Assembly (NCBI GenBank): GCA_018263405.1
Contig: JAANXG010000007.1
Span: 1-13,382, forward strand
Direction of reading: 5' to 3'
Length of the DNA stretch: 13,382 nucleotides
DNA from: Gammaproteobacteria bacterium
GTDB lineage: Bacteria > Pseudomonadota > Gammaproteobacteria > Arenicellales > JAANXG01
The notes beneath the pieces were generated by a model, which was given only the letters and a program-made list of their open reading frames with translations, was not told where the DNA came from and searched no databases. Shown piece after piece: positions 1 through 6,565 of the stretch (its first letter is position 1; every line of letters starts with the position of its first letter). The position numbers and the translations under genes were made by a program.

Positions 1-117
1 CCGAGCCCACTTTCCCGATTTATTTCGTTAAATAGCTGGCTATTCGCCTCAATAAATCGAAAAATTGGTCTCGATTTCCCACCTACCTCGCTACGATCCC
101 CTAAGTCCGACAGGCTC
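1..117. other. Intergenic left edge, no gene seen
   Basis: No convincing coding frame is visible between the window edge and the stop codon of the phosphofructokinase gene. The stretch is AT-richer than the genes around it and contains the nested inverted repeat listed separately. It also contains the string AGTCCGACAGGCTCCTA at 104-120, which runs into the phosphofructokinase stop codon. On the minus strand this is the region downstream of that gene, where a terminator would be expected, but no stem followed by a T-run is evident. Confidence 0.5.
16..59. repeat. Nested inverted repeat
   Basis: CGATTTATT at 16-24 is the exact reverse complement of AATAAATCG at 51-59. Inside it, AATAGC at 31-36 pairs with GCTATT at 39-44 across a 2-nt loop. 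The two arm pairs could form a stem with an internal hairpin. There is no T-run directly after it on either strand, so it is not a classic terminator. It could be a processed 3' end, a mobile-element relic or a binding site. The repeat itself is seen directly; its function is unknown. Confidence 0.45.
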
Positions 118-1392
118 CTAGATCTCAAACGGCTTGAGCTTCTTGGCCACTTGCAAATTTTTCAGCCGGACGTAGTCCGGCAGGCCGTCTTTGTAGGGTG
201 GGTAGTCCTCGCCTTTGATCAGTGGCGCCAGGTACTCCCGGCATTTTCCGGTAATGCCAAAACCATCCTTGCCGATAAAGCTTCCGGGCATCTTCTTTTC
301 GACGTTGGCTACTTTACTCAACTCCACTTTTTCGACACGCCACTTGTAGGGTTTGTTGGATATCCTTTTAATTGCAGGCATCACCGCATTTTCGCCGGTC
401 AGTGCCATCCTGACGGCATGGCGGCCGACGGCGTAGGCGTGCTGGATGTCGTTCTTCGAGGCGATGTGCCGTGCCGCGCGCTGTAGGTAGTCGGCGACCG
501 CCCAGTGGTACTTGTAGCCCAAATCCTGCTTGATCAGGCCGGCGATGAACGGTGCCACCCCGCCGAGTTGAGCGTGGCCAAAGGCGTCCGTCAACCCCCG
601 GTCGGAGAGAAACCGGCCGTCCCCGTCCCGGGCGCCCTCGGAGACCACCACGGAAACGTAGCCATGTTTTTTAACTTTCTTATCGACGGCTTCGAGGAAC
701 CGGGCGCGGTCAAACGGTACCTCCGGGAACAGGATGACGATCGGGATGTTGTTGTTCTGATCCGCCGCCATGCCGCCCGCCGCGGCAATCCAGCCGGCAT
801 GGCGACCCATCACCTCAAGAATAAATACTTTGGTTGAGGTCTTGCACATGGACGCGACGTCGAAGCTGGCCTCCCGGGTCGCAATCGCCACGTACTTGGC
901 GACCGACCCGAAGCCCGGGCAGTTGTCCGTGAACGGCAGATCGTTATCCACGGTCTTGGGAACGTGAATGACCTGTATCGGGAACCCCATTTTTTCGGAG
1001 AGCTGCGAGACTTTCAGGCACGTATCCGCCGAGTCGCCGCCGCCGTTGTAGAGAAAGTAGCGGATGTCGTGAGCTTCGAACACCTCCATGAGCCGTTCAT
1101 ATTCCCGCCGGTTTTCCTCCAGGCCCTTGAGTTTATAGCGACAGGATCCGAACGCGCCACTCGGGGTATGGCGCAAACCTTCGATGGTTTTCTTGCTTTC
1201 CTTGTAAGTATCGATCAATTCCTCGGTCAACGCCCCGATAATGCCGTTGTTCCCCGCGTAGACTCTGCCGATCTTTTTCGGATATTTTCGGGCGGTTTCG
1301 ATGACACCGGCGGCACTGGCGTTGATGACGGCGGTGACGCCGCCGGACTGAGCATAGAAAGCGTTCTTCGGTTTTGATCTGGTTTGGGCCAT
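118..1392 (-). CDS. pfp: Pyrophosphate-dependent 6-phosphofructokinase
   Basis: This enzyme interconverts fructose 6-phosphate and fructose 1,6-bisphosphate in the cytoplasm, using pyrophosphate instead of ATP, and is reversible, so it can serve glycolysis and gluconeogenesis. The 424-residue protein starts with a nucleotide/phosphate-binding segment (YAQSGGVTAVINAS, residues 13-26). A GGGDS motif at 117-121 places Asp120 where ATP-dependent enzymes carry Gly. PKTVDND at 145-151 carries the Lys (146) that is diagnostic of the PPi-dependent class, with Asp149 as the expected catalytic base. MGRHAGW at 195-201 is the sugar-phosphate binding motif. The ATG at 1392 places the first motif at the usual distance from the N terminus, although no clear ribosome binding site precedes it. 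It is divergent from hemB across 163 bp. Family and PPi specificity are well supported by motifs. The in vivo direction is not known. Confidence 0.93.
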   Translation of the reverse strand: MAQTRSKPKNAFYAQSGGVTAVINASAAGVIETARKYPKKIGRVYAGNNGIIGALTEELIDTYKESKKTIEGLRHTPSGAFGSCRYKLKGLEENRREYERLMEVFEAHDIRYFLYNGGGDSADTCLKVSQLSEKMGFPIQVIHVPKTVDNDLPFTDNCPGFGSVAKYVAIATREASFDVASMCKTSTKVFILEVMGRHAGWIAAAGGMAADQNNNIPIVILFPEVPFDRARFLEAVDKKVKKHGYVSVVVSEGARDGDGRFLSDRGLTDAFGHAQLGGVAPFIAGLIKQDLGYKYHWAVADYLQRAARHIASKNDIQHAYAVGRHAVRMALTGENAVMPAIKRISNKPYKWRVEKVELSKVANVEKKMPGSFIGKDGFGITGKCREYLAPLIKGEDYPPYKDGLPDYVRLKNLQVAKKLKPFEI

Positions 1393-1432
1393 GGTTTTGC
1401 GATGGAGACGATTTCAGGGGGTCGGGGTGCGT

Positions 1433-1446
1433 GAAACGTTCGTTTC
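1433..1446. promoter_or_regulatory. Perfect 14-bp inverted repeat in pfp/hemB divergent region
   Basis: GAAACG and CGTTTC are perfect inverted arms around a 2-nt centre, lying 41-54 bp upstream of the phosphofructokinase ATG and about 110 bp upstream of hemB. The position suits an operator acting on one or both divergent promoters, but a 14-bp repeat can occur by chance. I could not assign convincing -35/-10 boxes in this intergenic region. Confidence 0.25.
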
Positions 1447-1555
1447 GGCGATTTTCCCACAATATCCAACGCGTACAAGCGCCGGGCTTGGAGCACACCC
1501 GTGGACATGCGACCATAACGACTCTTGTCCGACCGACTTCATTCGTAACTAAATC

Positions 1556-2554
1556 ATGGCAATTGGAAAATACCCGGAAACGCGCCTGCGCCGCATGAGG
1601 CGCGATGAGTTCTCCCGCCGCTTGATGCGGGAGAACCGGATCACGCTCGACGATCTGATCCAGCCTTACTTTGTCATAGAGGGCGAGAACGACAGCGAAG
1701 CCGTGCCCTCGATGCCGGGCATCGAGCGCTTGACCATCGACCGCCTGGTCAAGGAGGTTGGACGCATCGCCAATCTGGGTGTCCCGGCTATAGCCCTGTT
1801 TCCCGTTGTCGGTGCGGAAGGCAAGTCCGACGACGCGGCCGAAGCCTATAACCCGGATGGTCTGGTCCAGCGTGCGGTCAAAATCCTGAAAGAGGCATTG
1901 CCGGAAGTCGGTGTCGTGACGGACGTTGCGTTGGACCCATATACGAGTCACGGGCAGGACGGCTTGATTGACGACACCGGTTACGTCGTGAATGACCCGA
2001 CCGTCGACGTGTTGGTCAAGCAAGCTCTGTCCCACGCGGAAGCCGGGGCGGATATTGTCGCCCCGTCGGACATGATGGACGGGCGCATCGGCCGGATTCG
2101 CCAGTCCCTGGAAGAGGAACAGTTCCGGAACGTGCGCATCCTGGCGTATTCGGCCAAATACGCCTCCGGTTTTTATGGACCGTTTCGGGATGCGGTCGGG
2201 TCCGCCGGCGCGCTTGGGGGCGGTAACAAATACAGCTATCAAATGGATTCTGCGAACGGCGACGAAGCATTGCGCGAACTGGCCCTGGACATCGTAGAAG
2301 GCGCGGACATGGTGATGATAAAACCCGGCATGCCGTACCTGGATATTGTACGCCGCGTCAAGGACCGCTTCGGCATGCCGACGTTTGTCTACCAGGTGTC
2401 GGGCGAATATGCCATGTTGAGTGCGGCGAGCGCCAACGGCTGGCTGGATCACCGGCCGGTGGTCATGGAGGCGTTGACGGGCTTTAAACGGGCTGGCGCC
2501 GACGCAGTGTTGAGTTACTTCACTACGCAGGCCGCCGAATGGCTCAACGAATGA
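1556..2554 (+). CDS. hemB: Delta-aminolevulinic acid dehydratase (porphobilinogen synthase), Mg-type
   Basis: HemB condenses two 5-aminolevulinate molecules to porphobilinogen, an early cytoplasmic step in tetrapyrrole (heme, siroheme) synthesis. The 332-residue length is normal for the family. The N-terminal arm PETRLRRMRRDEFSRRL is typical and supports the ATG at 1556. Both Schiff-base lysines are visible: Lys201 in AYSAKYASGFYGPF and Lys256 in MIKPGMPYLDI. The metal-site segment at 122-136 reads TDVALDPYTSHGQDG, with Asp at 123, 127 and 135 and no cysteines. It therefore belongs to the Asp-rich Mg/K-dependent class, as in Pseudomonas, and not to the three-Cys zinc class. It is followed 40 bp later by the DUF971 gene on the same strand, so it may head the ubiquinone run. 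No strong ribosome binding site is visible before the start. Confidence 0.97.
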   Translation: MAIGKYPETRLRRMRRDEFSRRLMRENRITLDDLIQPYFVIEGENDSEAVPSMPGIERLTIDRLVKEVGRIANLGVPAIALFPVVGAEGKSDDAAEAYNPDGLVQRAVKILKEALPEVGVVTDVALDPYTSHGQDGLIDDTGYVVNDPTVDVLVKQALSHAEAGADIVAPSDMMDGRIGRIRQSLEEEQFRNVRILAYSAKYASGFYGPFRDAVGSAGALGGGNKYSYQMDSANGDEALRELALDIVEGADMVMIKPGMPYLDIVRRVKDRFGMPTFVYQVSGEYAMLSAASANGWLDHRPVVMEALTGFKRAGADAVLSYFTTQAAEWLNE

Positions 2555-2559
2555 AACCA

Positions 2560-2573
2560 GCGGTTCGAACCGC
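2560..2573 (+). terminator. Short hairpin after hemB
   Basis: GCGGTTCGAACCGC is a perfect 14-bp palindrome six bases after the hemB stop codon. It can form a 5-bp GC-rich stem with a TCGA loop. It is followed by AT-rich sequence but not by a T-run, so at best it is a weak terminator, attenuator or mRNA-stabilising hairpin between hemB and the next gene. Confidence 0.3.
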
Positions 2574-2594
2574 GATATTATTTAGCGCAATCTC

Positions 2595-3014
2595 GTGACT
2601 GAAGGGCACCTCTATTCATTGATGGCCGATCCGCCACGACCGACTGATATCCGGCTGAGACAGCGCTCGCGTTTCCTGGAAATCGCGTTTGATGACGGCG
2701 GCCATTATCGCTTGCCATGTGAATATCTGCGCGTATATTCGCCCTCGGCCGAAGTGATGGGCCACGGACCGGGTCAGGAGGTTCTACAGGCGGGGAAAGA
2801 ACGCGTTAACATTGACGCTGTCGAGCCGGTCGGTACCTATGCCGTGACTTTGAAGTTCGACGACGGACACGACACCGGCATTTATTCCTGGAAGTACTTG
2901 TATGGGCTCGCTGTCAACCGAAAGAAGAACTGGCGGTCGTACCTGGAGCGTCTTTACGACGCCGGCCATGCCCGGATCCCGCAGCCCTATGATGAATGGA
3001 TGAACGATGAGTGA
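2595..3014 (+). CDS. DUF971 (GBBH-like N-terminal domain) protein
   Basis: This is a small stand-alone DUF971 protein, a fold otherwise found at the N terminus of gamma-butyrobetaine hydroxylase. Family motifs are clear: LPCEYLRVYSPSAEVMGHGPGQ at 40-61 and FDDGHDTGIYSWKYLYGL at 88-105. The catalytic oxygenase domain is absent, and only one Cys (42) is present, so I see no zinc cluster like that of the eukaryotic enzyme. The GTG at 2595 gives 139 residues. An in-frame ATG at 2622 would give 130 and keeps the whole domain, so the true start is uncertain. The stop overlaps the ubiE start by 8 bp, implying translational coupling. Its biochemical role is not known. Its position between hemB and ubiE suggests a link to respiratory cofactor metabolism, but that is inference. 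Confidence 0.88.
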   Translation: MTEGHLYSLMADPPRPTDIRLRQRSRFLEIAFDDGGHYRLPCEYLRVYSPSAEVMGHGPGQEVLQAGKERVNIDAVEPVGTYAVTLKFDDGHDTGIYSWKYLYGLAVNRKKNWRSYLERLYDAGHARIPQPYDEWMNDE

Positions 3015-3753
3015 CTCCAAGACGCATTTCGGCAATCGTAAAGTGCCGGAAGACCGAAAGGCGTCATTAGTAGCGGATGTGTTTCGCTCCGTCGCCGACA
3101 AGTACGACTTGATGAACGATCTCATGTCGTTCGGCATTCACCGCCTCTGGAAGCGCTACGCCATTCAGCGCGCGGCGGTTCGTCCGGGCCAGTGCGTGTT
3201 GGACGTTGCCGCCGGTACAGCCGATTTGGCAAAAGGCTTCGCGCACCGGCTTCGCGGGCAGGGCGCGTTGGTTGTTACGGATATCAATGACGCGATGCTG
3301 GAGCTGGGACGGCAAGAGCTGACTGACGCCGGTCTGGTGGGCAACGTGCATTACGTACGCTGCGATGCGGAAACGTTGCCTTTCGCCGAGAACAAGTTTG
3401 ACGTCGCCAGTATTGGCTTTGGCCTGCGCAATGTGACCCGCCAGCAACGGGCGCTCGAATCCATGTACCGGTGTTTGCGGCCGGGCGGCCGCGTGTTGAT
3501 ATTGGAATTCTCCCACCCGACGCTGGACGTGATTCGCAAGCTTTACGACGTTTATTCATACAACGCTCTACCGAAACTGGGCCACTGGGTGGCCGGCGAT
3601 GAAGACAGCTACCGGTATCTCGTCGAATCGATACGCCGCCAGCCGCCACAGGATGAGCTGGCGGACATGATGACCGAGGCCGGGTTCGAGCGCGTGTATT
3701 ACCACAATTTGAGCGGCGGCATCGTTGCGCTGCATATGGGCTGCAAACTATGA
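3007..3753 (+). CDS. ubiE: Ubiquinone/menaquinone C-methyltransferase UbiE
   Basis: UbiE is the SAM-dependent methyltransferase that adds the ring C-methyl group in ubiquinone synthesis and in demethylmenaquinone-to-menaquinone conversion. At 248 residues it is close to the E. coli enzyme. The family signature VADKYDLMNDLMSFGIHRLW lies at 29-48. SAM motif I is VLDVAAGTADLA at 64-75, with Ala where E. coli has Gly in two places. SFGLRNVT-like IGFGLRNVT and the post-motif CLRPGGRVLILEFSHP follow, and the C terminus ends NLSGGIVALHMGCKL, as expected. The ATG at 3007 lies within the end of the DUF971 gene. The stop overlaps the ubiJ start (ATGA). Tight coupling with ubiJ and ubiB supports membership of the Ubi metabolon. 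Confidence 0.97.
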   Translation: MSDSKTHFGNRKVPEDRKASLVADVFRSVADKYDLMNDLMSFGIHRLWKRYAIQRAAVRPGQCVLDVAAGTADLAKGFAHRLRGQGALVVTDINDAMLELGRQELTDAGLVGNVHYVRCDAETLPFAENKFDVASIGFGLRNVTRQQRALESMYRCLRPGGRVLILEFSHPTLDVIRKLYDVYSYNALPKLGHWVAGDEDSYRYLVESIRRQPPQDELADMMTEAGFERVYYHNLSGGIVALHMGCKL

Positions 3754-4346
3754 ACAATTTGTTCGCTCCAGTTCAAGCCACCATTCGACGCGCCCTGGAG
3801 TTCGATCCGGATACAGCGGGACGAATCGGAGAGCTGGACGGCCGGATAGTTGAAATCGTATTCACGGGCATTGAACAATCTTTGTGCGTGTCAATCCACG
3901 AGGGAAGCGTGTTGTTGTCCAGGATACCGGCCCGGGAGCCGGACCTGCGGCTCAAGGGGACCCCAATCGCGTTTGCGCGTTACATCATGGCCCCGGAGCG
4001 GGCCGAGATCACGGAGAGCGGCCTCAAGATCGAGGGCGATGTCGGTTTGGCCCAGCGCTTCGTTGACCTGTTGCGGCGGCTTGATATCGACTGGGAGGAA
4101 TGGGTGTCGCGTTACGTGGGTGACGTAGTAGCATATCGCGCCGGCCGCGTTGCCGAGAGTTTCCGGGCCTGGGCTCGAAACAGTACGCACCAGGTGCAAC
4201 AGGACGTAACCGAATACCTGCAGGAAGAAATCCGTTTGCTCGCGCCCCGTGAACGCGTACAACGTTTGATGAACGATATCGACGCGACGCATTCCGACGT
4301 AGAGCGGCTCGCTCAGCGCATCGAACGTCTACAAAGTAAGCTGTAA
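3750..4346 (+). CDS. ubiJ: Ubiquinone biosynthesis accessory factor UbiJ (SCP2 domain)
   Basis: UbiJ is a non-catalytic lipid-binding protein needed for aerobic ubiquinone synthesis. In E. coli it works with UbiK and organises the hydroxylation and methylation enzymes around the hydrophobic intermediates. The 198-residue product has an SCP2-like sterol-carrier domain over about residues 5-115, with PDLRLKGTPIAFARYI and an amphipathic GLKIEGDVGLAQRFVDLLRRLDIDWEEWVSRYVGD segment typical of the family. The C-terminal end from about residue 165 is charged and heptad-like (RVQRLMNDIDATHSDVERLAQRIERLQSKL), the expected coiled coil for partner contact. The start overlaps the ubiE stop by 4 bp, and ubiB begins 11 bp after its stop. 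Sequence conservation in this family is low, so the assignment rests on both domain features and position between ubiE and ubiB. Confidence 0.93.
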   Translation: MNNLFAPVQATIRRALEFDPDTAGRIGELDGRIVEIVFTGIEQSLCVSIHEGSVLLSRIPAREPDLRLKGTPIAFARYIMAPERAEITESGLKIEGDVGLAQRFVDLLRRLDIDWEEWVSRYVGDVVAYRAGRVAESFRAWARNSTHQVQQDVTEYLQEEIRLLAPRERVQRLMNDIDATHSDVERLAQRIERLQSKL

Positions 4347-4357
4347 CGCATGCTTCC

Positions 4358-5995
4358 ATGCGCCTGATCCGTTTACTTCGTATTTCCCAGGTCATGGTTA
4401 AGCATGGCCTGGATGACTTTATTGTCACCCTGCATCTTTTTCGTCCTTACCGTTTCCTGCTCAGGCTAATGCCCTGGCGCTGGCGGCCGAGGATACAAAG
4501 GCCGAGGGGTCGGAGGATTCGCGAGGCGTTGGAGGAACTCGGTCCGATTTTTGTGAAGTTCGGGCAGATGCTGTCCAGTCGGCCGGATCTTTTGCCGGAA
4601 GACATCGCGTCGGAGCTCGGTAGACTTCAGGACCGTGTTACACCGTTTCCGGGTGAAACGGCGCGCGCCGTGATCGAGCAGTCTTACGGCGAACCGCTGT
4701 CCGAGCACTTTGCCGACTTCGATGCCGAGCCGGTCGCCTCGGCGTCGGTGGCCCAGGTGCACGTGGCCCATTTATTCGACGGCACCGAAGTTGTGATCAA
4801 GGTCCTTCGTCCCGGTATTAACGAAGTGATCGAACGGGATCTGGACCTGCTGTATACCCTGGCCCGTCTCGCGCATCGGTATTGGGATCAGGGCCCGCGC
4901 CTGCGGCCCATCGAAGTCGTCGAGGAATACGACAAGACCATACACGATGAACTGGACCTGAGCCGCGAGGCCGCGAGCGCCACTAAGCTTAAGGCCAACT
5001 TCGCCGATTCTGACATTATCTATATCCCTGCAGTGTATTGGGAGCATACGCGTCGAGATGTCATGGTCATGGAACGTATCGACGGTATTCCTATCCGGGA
5101 AATAGACCAGCTCAAGGCAGCGGGCATCGACATGCGCAAGCTGGCCCACGATGGCGTGGAAATTTTCTTTACCCAGGCGTTTCGGGACGGTTTCTTTCAT
5201 GCCGATATGCATCCCGGCAACATCTTTGTCTCGGAGGAGGGCCAATACCGGGCGGTGGATTTCGGTATCATGGGAACCCTCGGCGACGAGGACAAGCGCT
5301 ACCTCGCGGAAAACTTCCTGGCATTCTTCAGACGCGACTACCGCGCGGTGGCGGAGGCCCATCTGCGTGCCGGCTGGGTGCCGCCCCACACCCGGGTCCA
5401 GGAGTTCGAGGCCGCCATCAGAACGGTGTGCGAACCGATCTTCGCCAAACCCATCAGTGAAATATCGTTCGGCCGCCTTGTCATGACGTTGTTTCAAACC
5501 GCGCGACGGTTTGACATGCCCGTGCAACCGCAATTGGTGCTGCTGCAAAAGACTCTGTTGAATATCGAGGGGCTCGGCAGGCGTCTGTATCCGGAACTCG
5601 ATCTCTGGGAAACCGCGAAGCCTTATCTGGAGCGTTGGATGTCCGAACAGGCGGGCCACCGGGCCTTCTTGGAGGGACTGAAGCGGGAGTTACCGCAGCT
5701 TGGTAAGATCCTGCCGGATATGCCGCGATTGGTCCACGCCTACCTTGAACACGCCGCCCATGACGCCAACACCCGTAAACACGAGATCGAAGTGCTGCAA
5801 AAGCTGCACCGCGACGTGAATCGAAATCAACGGCGACAATACTTCGCGGGCATTGGATCGATTCTGTTACTTGGGGCGCTGATAGTCAGTGGCCTGGACG
5901 GCTACGCCCCGATCATGGTCGCCAATGTGCCGCTGCTGAGTTGGTTTGTCGGCGGCATCGGCGCGGCCCTGCTGGTATGGAGCTGGCCGCGTTAA
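4358..5995 (+). CDS. ubiB: Ubiquinone biosynthesis protein UbiB (atypical kinase/ATPase)
   Basis: UbiB is an ADCK/ABC1-family atypical protein-kinase-like ATPase. It is membrane-anchored and required for ubiquinone synthesis, probably by making lipid intermediates accessible. At 545 residues it matches the E. coli length. The family KxGQ motif is at 67-70 (KFGQ), followed by MLSSRPDLLP. The Ala-rich nucleotide loop ASASVAQVH is at 127-135, and the VAIK-type lysine is Lys148 in VVIKVLRPG. The catalytic loop HADMHPGNIF is at 281-290 and DFG at 301-303. Two hydrophobic segments at the extreme C terminus (about 497-515 and 522-543) are the usual anchors. The ATG at 4358 gives the standard N terminus. 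An out-of-frame ATG at 4350 is ignored. It is the last gene of the rightward run and converges with the DUF2147 gene. Confidence 0.97.
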   Translation: MRLIRLLRISQVMVKHGLDDFIVTLHLFRPYRFLLRLMPWRWRPRIQRPRGRRIREALEELGPIFVKFGQMLSSRPDLLPEDIASELGRLQDRVTPFPGETARAVIEQSYGEPLSEHFADFDAEPVASASVAQVHVAHLFDGTEVVIKVLRPGINEVIERDLDLLYTLARLAHRYWDQGPRLRPIEVVEEYDKTIHDELDLSREAASATKLKANFADSDIIYIPAVYWEHTRRDVMVMERIDGIPIREIDQLKAAGIDMRKLAHDGVEIFFTQAFRDGFFHADMHPGNIFVSEEGQYRAVDFGIMGTLGDEDKRYLAENFLAFFRRDYRAVAEAHLRAGWVPPHTRVQEFEAAIRTVCEPIFAKPISEISFGRLVMTLFQTARRFDMPVQPQLVLLQKTLLNIEGLGRRLYPELDLWETAKPYLERWMSEQAGHRAFLEGLKRELPQLGKILPDMPRLVHAYLEHAAHDANTRKHEIEVLQKLHRDVNRNQRRQYFAGIGSILLLGALIVSGLDGYAPIMVANVPLLSWFVGGIGAALLVWSWPR

Positions 5996-6000
5996 CAATA

Positions 6001-6022
6001 CCGGATCCGGCGATCGGCGATC
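6001..6022. repeat. Palindrome and tandem heptamer between convergent genes
   Basis: The 41-bp gap between the ubiB stop and the DUF2147 stop holds the palindrome CCGGATCCGG (6001-6010) and two abutting copies of GGCGATC (6009-6015 and 6016-6022). The location suits a bidirectional transcription end, but no T-run follows on either strand, so I do not call a terminator. Confidence 0.3.
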
Positions 6023-6036
6023 GAGACGAAGTTCGC

Positions 6037-6525
6037 TCAATTAGACGGGCAGCCGATGTCGATGCCTTCCGGCCTCGTCCAGGTATCGGACTTGCCAACG
6101 AGGGGAATACCGATATAAGCGCGTATGCGGATCGTTCCGTCATCGTTTAAATCCAGATAAGCGCGATACCGGTTGCCGCTCTTCGGATTGTAGACACGGC
6201 CGTGTGCCCACGTGTCTTCGTCGATGCGCCTGAGTCCTGTAACCACTATGATGCCGCACCGTGGCCGGTCGCGGAGCGATGCATCCGGATTGCGGGAATC
6301 GCGTTTTAGTTCGCCCTCATGGGTATATGGTTTCTTCAGCCAAGTAATACGCCCACAAAGCTCGCGTTCACCGTCACACTTGTAGATTTCGATCACGGCA
6401 CCTTCCTTTCCCGTCAACCAGGAGCCCAGTACCTCTTCGACTAGGGCTTCCGATGCCGCCCCGGGTATCGTTGTCATGAGGGCGATCGCTCCCCACAGGA
6501 GCATAGCCTTGGGAAAATTCAGCAT
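6037..6525 (-). CDS. Secreted DUF2147 family protein
   Basis: This is a small periplasmic protein of the DUF2147 family. The 162-residue form starting at the ATG at 6525 has a signal peptide: a short Lys-containing start, the hydrophobic stretch AMLLWGAIALMTTIPGA and likely cleavage near residues 21-24. Family motifs follow: GSWLT, AVIEIYKCDGERELCGRITWL, the NPDASLRDRPRCG segment, WAHGRVYNPKSGNRYRAYLDL and the closing RAYIGIPLVGKSDTWTRP. The reading frame stays open to 6597, but that longer start would put extra residues before the signal peptide and overlap the permease gene. It lies 40 bp downstream of the permease stop on the same strand and may be the last gene of the efflux operon. DUF2147 proteins are often linked to envelope or nutrient stress. 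No reaction is established. Confidence 0.88.
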   Translation of the reverse strand: MLNFPKAMLLWGAIALMTTIPGAASEALVEEVLGSWLTGKEGAVIEIYKCDGERELCGRITWLKKPYTHEGELKRDSRNPDASLRDRPRCGIIVVTGLRRIDEDTWAHGRVYNPKSGNRYRAYLDLNDDGTIRIRAYIGIPLVGKSDTWTRPEGIDIGCPSN

Positions 6526-6565
6526 TGAGGGTTCGTTTATGCAGGAATGCTTGAATTTACGATTT

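Noticed and set aside
1133..2452. Long 439-codon open frame on the minus strand opposite hemB and the start of pfp
   Set aside because: It is antisense to a clear hemB and runs into pfp in the wrong frame. Its translation shows no family motif. It is a shadow of the GC-rich coding strand.
2560..2573. Strong intrinsic terminator separating hemB from the following genes
   Set aside because: The stem is only 5 bp and no T-run follows, so it is kept only as a low-confidence hairpin.
4772..5659. 295-codon minus-strand open frame opposite ubiB
   Set aside because: It lies wholly inside ubiB, which has all its catalytic motifs. The antisense product is His- and Arg-rich and unrecognisable.
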